Of a stretch of DNA of 64,000 nucleotides, positions 33,863 through 42,236 are shown piece after piece. Under the pieces are notes generated by a model. It did no database searches, had not been told where the DNA came from, and worked only from the letters and a program-made list of their open reading frames with translations. Both the position numbers and the translations under genes were made by a program. Location of the stretch: contig CAZMGH010000010.1 of the NCBI GenBank assembly GCA_964565805.1, positions 10,409-74,408 of the forward strand. The letters are read 5' to 3'. Position 1 is the first letter of the stretch. Each line of letters opens with the position of its first letter. Source of the DNA: Catenibacillus sp964565805. GTDB lineage: Bacteria > Bacillota > Clostridia > Lachnospirales > Lachnospiraceae.

Positions 33863-36142
33863 TCATCTTTTTTCTGCTTTAAGATCAGAATCATCCACAA
33901 TCACTTCAATGCCGTCTCCAGCCTGTACATTCAGCTTAATGCCATCCTTTTCCCGGTCCATGGATACATGGATCGGTCCTTTTGCCGAATAATAAGTACA
34001 TTGTAAATGTTCAACAGATTCGGGCAGATAAGGCTTTACGAGAGCCTTTCCAAAGCCGGGAGTTAGTGGTCGTATACCTGCCAGACCGTTATAGTACCAC
34101 TCCCCAATATGTCCCATCATATCATGGCAGTGGCTCCTGGGATTATCCTCCCAGTATTCCCCAAGGGTTGTCTCTCCCGCTAAAACAAACGCATAATAGC
34201 TGGGATGTTCTTTTTTAAGGATCATGGAGCACAAAAGATCATTCATTCCATATTTACACATGGTCTGGATAATATAGGGCTGTCCCACTTCTCCGGTCTT
34301 AAGAGAACCGTCTTTAAGAAGGATCTGACGAAAGCTTTCTGCCACATCCGCCTCCTTATCTCCCGGCACCATACCCCAGTACAAAGGCATCGCCTGGGCC
34401 GCCTGAGTCACAGCAAACGCATCCTTTTTCTCCCATACCCGGTAGCAGTATTTTCCAGATTCCGGATACTTTACAAGAAGCTTTCCGTTATAATTATCAC
34501 ACACCTGGGCCATGTAAGCTTTAAATTCCCTTTCGTCTTTTTCATAATGTAGAACCGAAGCAAACACAGCCATCACCTTGGCATCGGCAAACAAAAAGGC
34601 GGTTTCTACATTTTCACGGGCATACTCACCGGCAGGATTTCCCCAGTCTCCAAGACCATTATTAATAAAACCATCTTCATTTACCATGGTCTTTAGGAAA
34701 TTCAGATAACGCTTCCCGGCCTCATAGTTGTCCTGAATGATCTTAACATCTCCATAGAACATGTAATGCCAATACGTTCCAAGGATAATACTGCTGCCCC
34801 AGCCGATCACATTATAAAAATCCCCAAGGCCCGGCACCGGCAGCACATTTGGGATATAACAGGGGGCCTGGGAGGGGATCAGGCCATCTCCCGGATAATA
34901 TGTTCCCCCATCCATAGTATAAAACCAGTCCTCTGCCGTGTGCTGAGCTAGGCGGGTATCTTTAAGGAACTTTTCCCAATGGGGCTTCACCTGCTTCATA
35001 TACATAACCGTCGGCGCCATCAGATGATTTTCCTCCTGCCACGCGAACCGTTCAATAGTAGGACAGTCGGTGTGGATACTGACCATATTGGCTTCCACCG
35101 CATTTTCCACAAGGCTGTAGATGTCCATAAACCGCTTATCATCACAGTAAAATGTCCCTGCCTTCTCCAATGCTGAGGAAACCACATGGAGCCGGATATT
35201 TTTTAGCCGCTCCGGAGCGCAGTCAAAAGCCGCGTATCTGCCCCCAAAGTATGTAAATGTCATGGCAAAGCGCTCCCACTTCTCATCTGTGCCTGGAATA
35301 TAAGTTTCCTTTACATCGATTAAAAGCCAGTTTTTCGCCATTTGATCCACACTGCCGTCCTTTGCCAGCTTCTCTGCCGGATACACATGAACCGGCTCTC
35401 CTGCTTTACCCTTCACATCAAACTCCAGCATACCGGACACATTTTGTCCGAAATCATATACCGCCATTCCATTGACGGTTTTCATATAAACCCCTTCAAG
35501 CGTTTTTAAGATTCCCACCGATGGCATGGCCTGCTCCTGGGAAAGTCTGGAAAGCTTTTCTCCATTAGCGGCAGGAAGGGCCGGCTTCCATAGATCCCCC
35601 ATAGGGGTTTCCGGATCATTCCACCCGGGGATGCGTTTTCTACCATCTGCGGTTTCAGAGCCGAAACAGTTCGAATGGCAGATCATGTGAGACGCAGTCT
35701 GCCATGTTTCATCTGCATCCACCACCGTACACGTTCCGTCCGTTTCGGTAATCTCCACATGGGCCGCAAACACAAGCTCCTGATCAAAAGGCTTATAACC
35801 ATTAGGGTTTGGGGGCATAAAAGGAGGAAAATGAAAGAAATATCCCTCAAAAGCATCTGCCGCATACCAGCCATTTCCCACCTCTGCGGCTAAAACATTT
35901 TTCCCTTTGCGCAAATACCGGGCAATATTAAACTTTACATAGTAAACAAGCTTATGATAATCCGTCCATGCAGGATCAAGGGCGTGGTCACTGACCTTCT
36001 GACCGTTAATATAAAAATTAAACTGCCCCAGGCCACATACCCATGCCCAGGCCTGTTTTGGAAGCTCTTCCAGAACAATTTCCTTTCTCACATAAAACGG
36101 CCGATCTGTTCCGTTAGTGATCCATTTTTTTAATATGCTCAT
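33863..36142 (-). CDS. alpha-L-rhamnosidase, GH78 family
   Basis: Releases terminal L-rhamnose from plant glycans or glycosides. 759 residues: N-terminal beta-sandwich (GLGQFNFYINGQKVSDHALDPAWTDY), a middle beta domain with GMAVYDFGQNVSGMLEFDVKG, the (alpha/alpha)6 catalytic barrel with HTDCPTIERFAWQEENHLMAP (the GH78 acid region in its DCPTIE variant form), and a C-terminal beta domain ending in GIEVIVDD. No signal peptide: cytoplasmic. ATG 36142 follows GTGAGG. No rhamnose isomerase or kinase genes are near. Confidence 0.9.
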   Translation of the reverse strand: MSILKKWITNGTDRPFYVRKEIVLEELPKQAWAWVCGLGQFNFYINGQKVSDHALDPAWTDYHKLVYYVKFNIARYLRKGKNVLAAEVGNGWYAADAFEGYFFHFPPFMPPNPNGYKPFDQELVFAAHVEITETDGTCTVVDADETWQTASHMICHSNCFGSETADGRKRIPGWNDPETPMGDLWKPALPAANGEKLSRLSQEQAMPSVGILKTLEGVYMKTVNGMAVYDFGQNVSGMLEFDVKGKAGEPVHVYPAEKLAKDGSVDQMAKNWLLIDVKETYIPGTDEKWERFAMTFTYFGGRYAAFDCAPERLKNIRLHVVSSALEKAGTFYCDDKRFMDIYSLVENAVEANMVSIHTDCPTIERFAWQEENHLMAPTVMYMKQVKPHWEKFLKDTRLAQHTAEDWFYTMDGGTYYPGDGLIPSQAPCYIPNVLPVPGLGDFYNVIGWGSSIILGTYWHYMFYGDVKIIQDNYEAGKRYLNFLKTMVNEDGFINNGLGDWGNPAGEYARENVETAFLFADAKVMAVFASVLHYEKDEREFKAYMAQVCDNYNGKLLVKYPESGKYCYRVWEKKDAFAVTQAAQAMPLYWGMVPGDKEADVAESFRQILLKDGSLKTGEVGQPYIIQTMCKYGMNDLLCSMILKKEHPSYYAFVLAGETTLGEYWEDNPRSHCHDMMGHIGEWYYNGLAGIRPLTPGFGKALVKPYLPESVEHLQCTYYSAKGPIHVSMDREKDGIKLNVQAGDGIEVIVDDSDLKAEKR

Positions 36143-36203
36143 ACTTTTATGCCTCACTCTCTATAGAAAAATCCTTCATGCCATCCGCTCCTCAAATCTT
36201 TCA

Positions 36204-37535
36204 TCAGCTATTTTTATGGAGCTTTTTCTCCGGATAAAACTGAATAAAGATAATATACAGCACCGTTGCTGCCAGGGGTACTAAAAATCTGACAGAATTA
36301 ATACCGATCATTGCCGAATCCGGCTGTCCGCCAATGGCATTAGCAATATATCCGGTCACCGCCAGCACACCGGCTAAGATAGCGCTGGAAATGGCTGCCC
36401 CGCATTTGTAAGAAAACCCTCCAATAGCGGAAATAACTCCGTTCATCTGATCGCCGGTTTCATTTAATACGTATTCTGTCATACCTACAACAGTCATAGG
36501 CCGGAAGGCGTTGGTCATCGTAGAAAACATACACGCAATAAAGGTTAAAACATACAGAGCCGGGATGGACTGATTTCCCACAAAAAAGCAAATCCCATAG
36601 CACACAACACAGATCAGTTGGGTATAGGTTACCGCTTTTTTCATATTTCCTTTCAGCGCTCTGAGAATAATAGGCATTAGGACGATCACACCGACCATGC
36701 CGCTGATAGAGATGACCAGCATATAGGTTGTAATCAGGGCAGGATTCATAAGATAATACATGCAGTAGTAAACCGAAGATGCCATGACAATATGAAATAA
36801 AACACAGCCTACACACCAGAATCCGATCATAGGATACATTTCCTTAACCTTAAGGAGGGTTAAAAGACTTTCTCTCACAGATTTTGTCTCTATCTTTTCC
36901 ACAGTATACCGCTCTTTACATTTTGCAAAGGCAATCCAGCTTGTTGCGCACATAAGCGCCGCGCCGATACCTACAAGGATTACATAGCCTTTAGACGGGT
37001 TATCCCCACCAAATACAGCTACAAGATTCGGTGTAAATGATGATACGAGCAAAATCATCACAGACGCAATAAACGTGGAAAGAGAAATGGTATCATTCCG
37101 CTCCGTTTCATTCTTAGTCATCGTTGGCAGCAGCGCATTATAGGGGATTTCTATAGCTGTCAAAAGCATACCATAGCAAATATACAGCACAGCCGTATAC
37201 ACGATCTTCCCTGTCGTTGTCAGATCCGGAGCCGCAAACAGCAGCATAGATACAATAGACAAAGGCAAAGGGATAAACAGCAGATAAGGCCTGTACGTTC
37301 CCCACCGGGATTTTGTCCGATCTGCCAATGTACCCATCATAGGGTCGTTAATAGCGTCCCAGACGGTAGCTACCGTCATGATCACCCCCGCAGCTCCTGC
37401 AGGTACGCCAAAGGTATCTGTTAGAAATACAAGTATGTAGGTAGAAACCAACGCTGTTACAAACTGCCTTCCGGATGAATGGCCCAAAGCCCAGATAATC
37501 CGCTCTGAAAATTTCAACTTGCTCTTTTCCATCAT
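36204..37535 (-). CDS. GPH-family glycoside/pentoside:cation symporter
   Basis: 443 residues, 12 membrane helices. Family marks are WALGHSSGRQF at the start, TVATVWDAINDPMMGTLADRTKSRWGTYRPYLLFIPLPL and PYNALLPTMTKNETERNDTISLS. Probably brings in the rhamnoside or arabinoside cleaved by the two downstream glycosidases. Of two in-frame ATGs and a TTG, 37535 is best placed behind GGAGGAA. Confidence 0.88.
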   Translation of the reverse strand: MMEKSKLKFSERIIWALGHSSGRQFVTALVSTYILVFLTDTFGVPAGAAGVIMTVATVWDAINDPMMGTLADRTKSRWGTYRPYLLFIPLPLSIVSMLLFAAPDLTTTGKIVYTAVLYICYGMLLTAIEIPYNALLPTMTKNETERNDTISLSTFIASVMILLVSSFTPNLVAVFGGDNPSKGYVILVGIGAALMCATSWIAFAKCKERYTVEKIETKSVRESLLTLLKVKEMYPMIGFWCVGCVLFHIVMASSVYYCMYYLMNPALITTYMLVISISGMVGVIVLMPIILRALKGNMKKAVTYTQLICVVCYGICFFVGNQSIPALYVLTFIACMFSTMTNAFRPMTVVGMTEYVLNETGDQMNGVISAIGGFSYKCGAAISSAILAGVLAVTGYIANAIGGQPDSAMIGINSVRFLVPLAATVLYIIFIQFYPEKKLHKNS

Positions 37536-37568
37536 CAAAATTCCTCCAATCCGATTTTGTAAAATTTG

Positions 37569-37585
37569 GATAAATTCAATTTATC
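37569..37585. promoter_or_regulatory. palindrome upstream of GPH symporter
   Basis: GATAAATTCAATTTATC, perfect 8-base arms around one central base, 34 bases before the symporter start and in front of the divergent AraC gene. A candidate operator; binding protein unknown. Confidence 0.45.
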
Positions 37586-37651
37586 AAAAAAGTCATGCCT
37601 TTATAAGTCGAAAACCAGACAATCGTTAGGGGTATTTTTCTGACATTTAAG

Positions 37652-37680
37652 TTGAAATTTTCTTTAATTTATTTTATGAT
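37652..37680 (+). promoter_or_regulatory. promoter of second AraC-type regulator
   Basis: TTGAAA, 17 bases, TATGAT. The 5' leader of the AraC gene would then be about 155 bases and include the GC-rich patch. Confidence 0.55.
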
Positions 37681-37844
37681 GAAGACGTCAAAAAGTATTT
37701 TGACACCCATGATGCGCGGATTGCTCCGTGCTTGCGCACTCCCGCAAGTCTGCGCTTCGCTTCGGTCGGCGCCAAACAGGCGCCACTGGCGCCTAGCTGG
37801 TATGTATCATTTTATCATACTTTTTAAGAAAAGGAGAACCTATT

Positions 37845-38885
37845 ATGGATAAAAAGATACCTTTAGACCCTGTTGAAAAGGATTTTAAAGATTTTTATGA
37901 AAATACCGGATATTTCACCGATCATATGATCACCTCAAATGAGTTTACGCAAATATTAAAGCACTACGGGGAACCCTATCCGCATCTCACCGCTCCCATG
38001 CTGACACCTGGAATTAATACTGAAGCTTTGTTTGAATCTTCCTATTTTCAAACGCAGGAGAATATTTCTGCCATCCGACATATCCGCTATATGCCGGCCA
38101 CGATCCACACCCATGAGTTTTTTGAGCTGGCCTGCGTCCTTTCCGGCACATTTACCAACTTTATCGGAGAGCAGAAAATGGAACTGCACACCGGGGATAT
38201 TTTTATTTTGGCGCCAAAAACCCCTCACGGCATCTGTACCTATGAGGATGACGGCATCCTGATCAATATTCTTATGCGGGCAAGCACCTTTGAACAGCAC
38301 TTTTTAAACCTGCTGCCGGATAACGATATTCTTCACAGCTTTTTTATTAAAGCTCTGTATAAAAATTCCGTCACACCCTATCTGCTTTTTTGTACAGGAA
38401 CTGATCCGCTCATCCAGGACTATGTCTTTAAGATCTGGCAGGAATACCAGCGGAATAATCGGTATAAAAATACCATGCTGTCCTCACTTTTATCCATCTT
38501 CTTTGTATACCTGCTCCGATCCCATGAGAAAAATATTATCATTCCCACCATAAAGCCTTCGATTATGAATGAAAACACGATCTTCATTCTGGAATACATG
38601 CAGAAAAATTACCGCACCATCACCCTGGCTCATCTGGCCAAATTTTTTAATTACAGCGAACGCCAGATCCACAGAATCATTAGATCCGCTACAGGCATGA
38701 CCTTTGGGGAAAATATAAAAAAGATCCGAATGAGCCATGCTGCCAAATTACTTTCTGAATCAAATATGACCATTCAGGAAATCGCGGATCTGCTGGGATA
38801 TTACGATGTAAGCAGTTTTCGGAAGGCCTTTAAAAGCTTCTACAACGCAACACCCCAGCAGTACCGGGGCTTCCTCCATCACTGA
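37845..38885 (+). CDS. AraC-family transcriptional regulator
   Basis: 346 residues: cupin sensor domain (~85-150; PATIHTHEFFELACVLSGTFTNFIG, GDIFILAPKTPHGI) and double helix-turn-helix (~245-346; ITLAHLAKFFNYSERQIHRIIRSATGMTFGENIKKIRMSHAAKLL, IQEIADLLGYYDVSSFRKAFKSFYNATPQQYR). Divergent from the GPH/GH78/glycosidase genes, so it most likely activates them in response to a sugar. ATG with AAAGGAG. Confidence 0.92.
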   Translation: MDKKIPLDPVEKDFKDFYENTGYFTDHMITSNEFTQILKHYGEPYPHLTAPMLTPGINTEALFESSYFQTQENISAIRHIRYMPATIHTHEFFELACVLSGTFTNFIGEQKMELHTGDIFILAPKTPHGICTYEDDGILINILMRASTFEQHFLNLLPDNDILHSFFIKALYKNSVTPYLLFCTGTDPLIQDYVFKIWQEYQRNNRYKNTMLSSLLSIFFVYLLRSHEKNIIIPTIKPSIMNENTIFILEYMQKNYRTITLAHLAKFFNYSERQIHRIIRSATGMTFGENIKKIRMSHAAKLLSESNMTIQEIADLLGYYDVSSFRKAFKSFYNATPQQYRGFLHH

Positions 38886-39173
38886 CGGGCTAAAGCGCAT
38901 CCTTATGAATACATTCCAAGCAGATTCCCCTTTTACCGGCACGATAACATTTTCATATGTGTCATAAGAAAATACCATAGGAAGATGAAGAAAAAAGTCC
39001 ATTGATGGACTCAAAGTGCTCTGCCTGCCATCCTATGACAAGACGGGAGGCAGGATTCAGCCGTATCAGCCACAAAAATGCTGTTGATTGTTCCGGGACG
39101 GTCCGAAGCAGGCCAAATAATGTAATCATTAGCGACGTGTCCCTTGTCTCATATTTTTTATCATTTACCCATC
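38886..39173. other. intergenic stretch without a supported gene
   Basis: About 290 bases between the AraC gene and the copA promoter. Open frames run on both strands (e.g. minus 38962-39180, 72 codons) but lack ribosome sites, hit no family I know and overlap each other. It could be a decayed repeat or a leftover gene end. No terminator with a clear U-tract was seen. Confidence 0.4.
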
Positions 39174-39230
39174 TTGACAAACCTGTTTTATGGAATTATA
39201 CTCAGAACGTAAATACCCCTCCCGGGGTAT
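39174..39230 (+). promoter_or_regulatory. copA promoter with CsoR operator
   Basis: TTGACA (39174-39179), 17 bases, TATACT (39197-39202), then the GC-rich inverted repeat ATACCCCTCCCGGGGTAT (39213-39230), the typical CsoR copper-repressor box, just past the start site. The csoR gene is downstream, so the operon should be repressed by CsoR and induced by Cu(I). Confidence 0.85.
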
Positions 39231-39261
39231 AGAGTGTTTTTAAAGGCAGGTGTTATTTACT

Positions 39262-41931
39262 ATGAAACAATCTTTTAACGTTACCGGTATGAGCTGCTCC
39301 GCCTGCTCTGCCCATGTTGAAAAAAGTGTTGCCAAATTGACCGGTGTTCATTCAGTTTCTGTAAACCTTTTGGCAGCTTCCATGAAGGTAGATTACGATG
39401 AGAGCGTTCTTTCTGCCGATGATATATGTCAGGCTGTAGATCACGCCGGCTACGGCGCTTCTCCCATGGAGAACGCCTTCGAGGCGCAAAATGCCCCCGG
39501 TACCGGCGCCGGTGCCGGGGGCGCAGGCTACTCTGTAGCTTCCAGCCCCACTTCCCGGAAAAACCCTATGGCTGATGAGATCAAAAATATGAAGTTTCGG
39601 CTGATCGTGTCCTTTGTTTTTATGATCCCTCTCATGTATATTGCCATGGGCCATATGATGGGACTACCTGTGCCGTCCATTTTTACCGGCGAGGAGAATG
39701 CTGTGATCTTTGCCTTTACCCAGCTTCTTTTGACGGTTCCCGTGATCTATGTGAACCGAAAGTATTATATTAATGGCTATAAGATGCTTTTTAAAGGCGC
39801 TCCAAACATGGACACCCTTATTGCCGTAGGCTCCAGCGCGGCTTTGATCTACGGTATTTTTGTCATCTATCTTATGGCCTATGGCCAGGGACACGGCATC
39901 CCGGAGATGGTCTATGAATATATGCATGATCTTTATTTTGAGTCCGCGGCCATGATCCTGACCCTGATCACCTTGGGAAAATTCCTTGAGACCCGCTCTA
40001 AAGGAAAGACCTCAGAGGCCATTGAAAAACTTATGAATCTGGCGCCAAAGACCGCTGTGCGCATCCGGGAAGACGGCACAGAAGAAGAGATTCCCGCCCA
40101 AAACGTTCTTCCCGGGGATCTTTTGCTGATCCGTCCTGGCGCCTCTATTCCGGTGGATGGGCAGGTGGAGGACGGCCACTCATCGGTGGATGAGTCCGCC
40201 TTAACCGGGGAAAGCATCCCAGTGGAAAAGGCAAAAGGCGCCAGTGTCCTGTCCGCTTCCATTAACGGCAACGGGGCATTAAAGATCCGCGCCGTCAAAG
40301 TCGGGGAGGACAGCACCTTATCCCAGATCATCCGCCTTGTTCAGGAAGCCAGTGCCAGTAAGGCGCCGATTGCCAAGCTGGCAGATAAAATCAGCGGCAT
40401 CTTTGTTCCTGCAGTTATGGCTATTGCCCTGGCTGCTTTCCTGATCTGGTTCTTTATTATAGGCGAAAGCTTCTCCTTTGCCTTATCCATCGGTATTGCC
40501 GTTTTGGTCATCTCCTGTCCCTGCGCCCTGGGCCTGGCCACCCCGGTAGCTATTATGGTAGGTACAGGAAAAGGCGCCCAGTACGGTGTGCTTATAAAAT
40601 CCGGGGATGCCCTGGAAACTGCTCATAAAGTAAATACCGTTGTCCTGGATAAAACCGGAACCATTACTTTAGGAAAGCCTCAGGTCACAGATATTCTCCC
40701 GGCCAGCGCCTTTGACAAGAATGATTTTATCCAGATCTGCGCTTCCCTGGAACAGCTTTCGGAGCATCCTCTAGCCACAGCGGTGATTAATTACGCTAAG
40801 AGCAAAAATATCCCTCTGCTTCCGGCAGATCATTTTAAGGCCATCCCTGGCCGGGGGATTCAGGGGAATATTCAAGGCCGACATTATATTGCGGGAAATC
40901 TTAAATTTCTTCAGGACGAACATATCCCTGGTCTTGAAGAAAATAACAGCCCGTGGCTTAAAGCTGCCAACCGGCTTTCTGAACAGGGGAAAACCCCATT
41001 ATTTTTCGCCTGCGATGGACATATGGCCGGCATGATCGCCGCCGCGGACGTCGTCAAACCTACCAGCCAGGCGGCCATTAAAGCCTTAAAGCATATGGGG
41101 ATCAAAGTGGTTATGCTCACCGGAGATAACCGGCGCACTGCCCTTGCTGTAGGAAAAATTGTAGGCGCTGACACAGTGATCTCTGATGTGCTGCCTCAGG
41201 ATAAGGAGAAAGAAGTGCGCCAGCTTCAGGAAAAAGGCCAGTGTGTGGCCATGGTGGGCGATGGCATTAACGACGCTCCTGCCCTTACTCGGGCCGATGT
41301 GGGCATTGCTATTGGGGCCGGTATGGATGTGGCCATTGAGTCGGCAGATATTGTCCTTATGAAAAGCGACCTTCTGGACGCCGTTACAGCCATCCAGCTT
41401 TCTAAGGCTGTGATCCGAAATATTAAGGAAAACCTGTTTTGGGCCTTTTTCTACAATACCCTGGGAATCCCATTGGCCGCAGGCGTGCTGTACCCCCTGT
41501 TCCAGTTAAAGCTTAACCCCATGATCGGCGCGGCGGCCATGAGCTTCAGTTCTGTATGTGTTGTGACCAATGCCCTGCGGCTTAAATTTTTCAAGCCCAA
41601 GAACATTGCCCCTGTTGAAAACACTTCTGTGACAGCCCAGGAGGAACCTGAAATTACAATGATCCCATCCGACACAGATCTGCCGGATGGATCACATAAA
41701 GATAATGAAAGTGAGGAATTAATTATGGAAAAAACAATGATGATCGAAGGAATGATGTGCAATCACTGTGTAGCCCATGTAACAAAAGCGTTAAACAATA
41801 TTGACGGGGTTACTGCCACTGTAAGCCTGGAAGATAAAAACGCGAAGATCACCCTCAACAAAGAGGTCAGCGATGATGTACTGATCAAAGCGGTCACTGA
41901 CGCAGGATACGAGGTTACTTCCCTGGCGTGA
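39262..41931 (+). CDS. copA: copper-exporting P1B-type ATPase fused to a C-terminal CopZ-like domain
   Basis: Pumps Cu(I) out of the cell. 889 residues: N-terminal metal-binding HMA domain (GMSCSACSAHVEK, C12/C15), eight membrane helices with the SCPCALGLATP metal site, actuator TGES (LTGESIPVEK), DKTGTI phosphorylation site, nucleotide site SEHPLA, hinge GDGINDAPAL. After the last helices comes a linker and a second HMA domain (GMMCNHCVAHVTK). Only one N-terminal HMA plus a C-terminal one is unusual. ATG 39262 preferred over an upstream GTG; AAAGGCAGG upstream. Confidence 0.94.
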   Translation: MKQSFNVTGMSCSACSAHVEKSVAKLTGVHSVSVNLLAASMKVDYDESVLSADDICQAVDHAGYGASPMENAFEAQNAPGTGAGAGGAGYSVASSPTSRKNPMADEIKNMKFRLIVSFVFMIPLMYIAMGHMMGLPVPSIFTGEENAVIFAFTQLLLTVPVIYVNRKYYINGYKMLFKGAPNMDTLIAVGSSAALIYGIFVIYLMAYGQGHGIPEMVYEYMHDLYFESAAMILTLITLGKFLETRSKGKTSEAIEKLMNLAPKTAVRIREDGTEEEIPAQNVLPGDLLLIRPGASIPVDGQVEDGHSSVDESALTGESIPVEKAKGASVLSASINGNGALKIRAVKVGEDSTLSQIIRLVQEASASKAPIAKLADKISGIFVPAVMAIALAAFLIWFFIIGESFSFALSIGIAVLVISCPCALGLATPVAIMVGTGKGAQYGVLIKSGDALETAHKVNTVVLDKTGTITLGKPQVTDILPASAFDKNDFIQICASLEQLSEHPLATAVINYAKSKNIPLLPADHFKAIPGRGIQGNIQGRHYIAGNLKFLQDEHIPGLEENNSPWLKAANRLSEQGKTPLFFACDGHMAGMIAAADVVKPTSQAAIKALKHMGIKVVMLTGDNRRTALAVGKIVGADTVISDVLPQDKEKEVRQLQEKGQCVAMVGDGINDAPALTRADVGIAIGAGMDVAIESADIVLMKSDLLDAVTAIQLSKAVIRNIKENLFWAFFYNTLGIPLAAGVLYPLFQLKLNPMIGAAAMSFSSVCVVTNALRLKFFKPKNIAPVENTSVTAQEEPEITMIPSDTDLPDGSHKDNESEELIMEKTMMIEGMMCNHCVAHVTKALNNIDGVTATVSLEDKNAKITLNKEVSDDVLIKAVTDAGYEVTSLA
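41725..41931 (+). CDS. possible free CopZ-like copper chaperone from an internal start
   Basis: Inside copA, in frame, ATG 41725 is preceded by GTGAGGA with seven-base spacing. Translation from there gives a 68-residue protein, MEKTMMIEGMMCNHCVAHV onward, exactly the size and form of CopZ. The same stretch is also the last domain of CopA. Either only the fusion is made, or the cell makes both; the sequence alone cannot decide. Confidence 0.4.
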   Translation: MEKTMMIEGMMCNHCVAHVTKALNNIDGVTATVSLEDKNAKITLNKEVSDDVLIKAVTDAGYEVTSLA

Positions 41932-41946
41932 TCAAAGGAGGCGGCC

Positions 41947-42210
41947 ATGAAAGCTGACAAAAAAAATATTACCCGTCTTTTAAAAACTGCCCGCGGGCAG
42001 ATTGACGGCATCTTAAATATGGTTGAGGAGGACAGGTACTGTATGGATATTTCCAATCAGCTCCTGGCCACTCAGGCCATTTTAAATAAGATCAATAAAG
42101 AGATCCTTCACGCCCATATGGAACATTGCGTGAAGGAATCCATGACAACCGAAGGATCATCCCAGAAAATCGATGAGATCATGACCCTCATTGATAAAAT
42201 GATGAAATAG
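41947..42210 (+). CDS. csoR: CsoR-family copper-sensing repressor
   Basis: 87 residues, all-helical DUF156 family. The Cu(I) ligands C32, H57 and C61 (YCMDIS and HAHMEHC) keep the spacing of known CsoR proteins. It is 15 bases after copA behind AAAGGAGG, and its box lies at the copA promoter, giving autoregulation of copA-csoR. Confidence 0.93.
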   Translation: MKADKKNITRLLKTARGQIDGILNMVEEDRYCMDISNQLLATQAILNKINKEILHAHMEHCVKESMTTEGSSQKIDEIMTLIDKMMK

Positions 42211-42236
42211 ACGAAAGATAAAAGGAGTACCTGTTC

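Larger units (their letters stand above)
37539..37844. other. divergent control region with GC-rich patch
   Basis: Between the GPH symporter and an AraC gene. It contains a 17-base palindrome (37569-37585), a plus-strand promoter (37652-37680) and an odd GC-rich stretch (about 37709-37797) with three GGCGCC palindromes within 25 bases, unlike the AT-rich sequence around it. A 66-codon open frame over this patch has no ribosome site and is not called. Confidence 0.5.

Noticed and set aside
37652..37852. A 66-codon frame over the GC-rich patch upstream of the AraC gene
   Set aside because: No ribosome site; composition-driven open frame; overlaps the promoter.
38962..39232. Opposed open frames of 72 and 76 codons before copA
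   Set aside because: They overlap each other and the copA promoter, lack ribosome sites and recognised domains.
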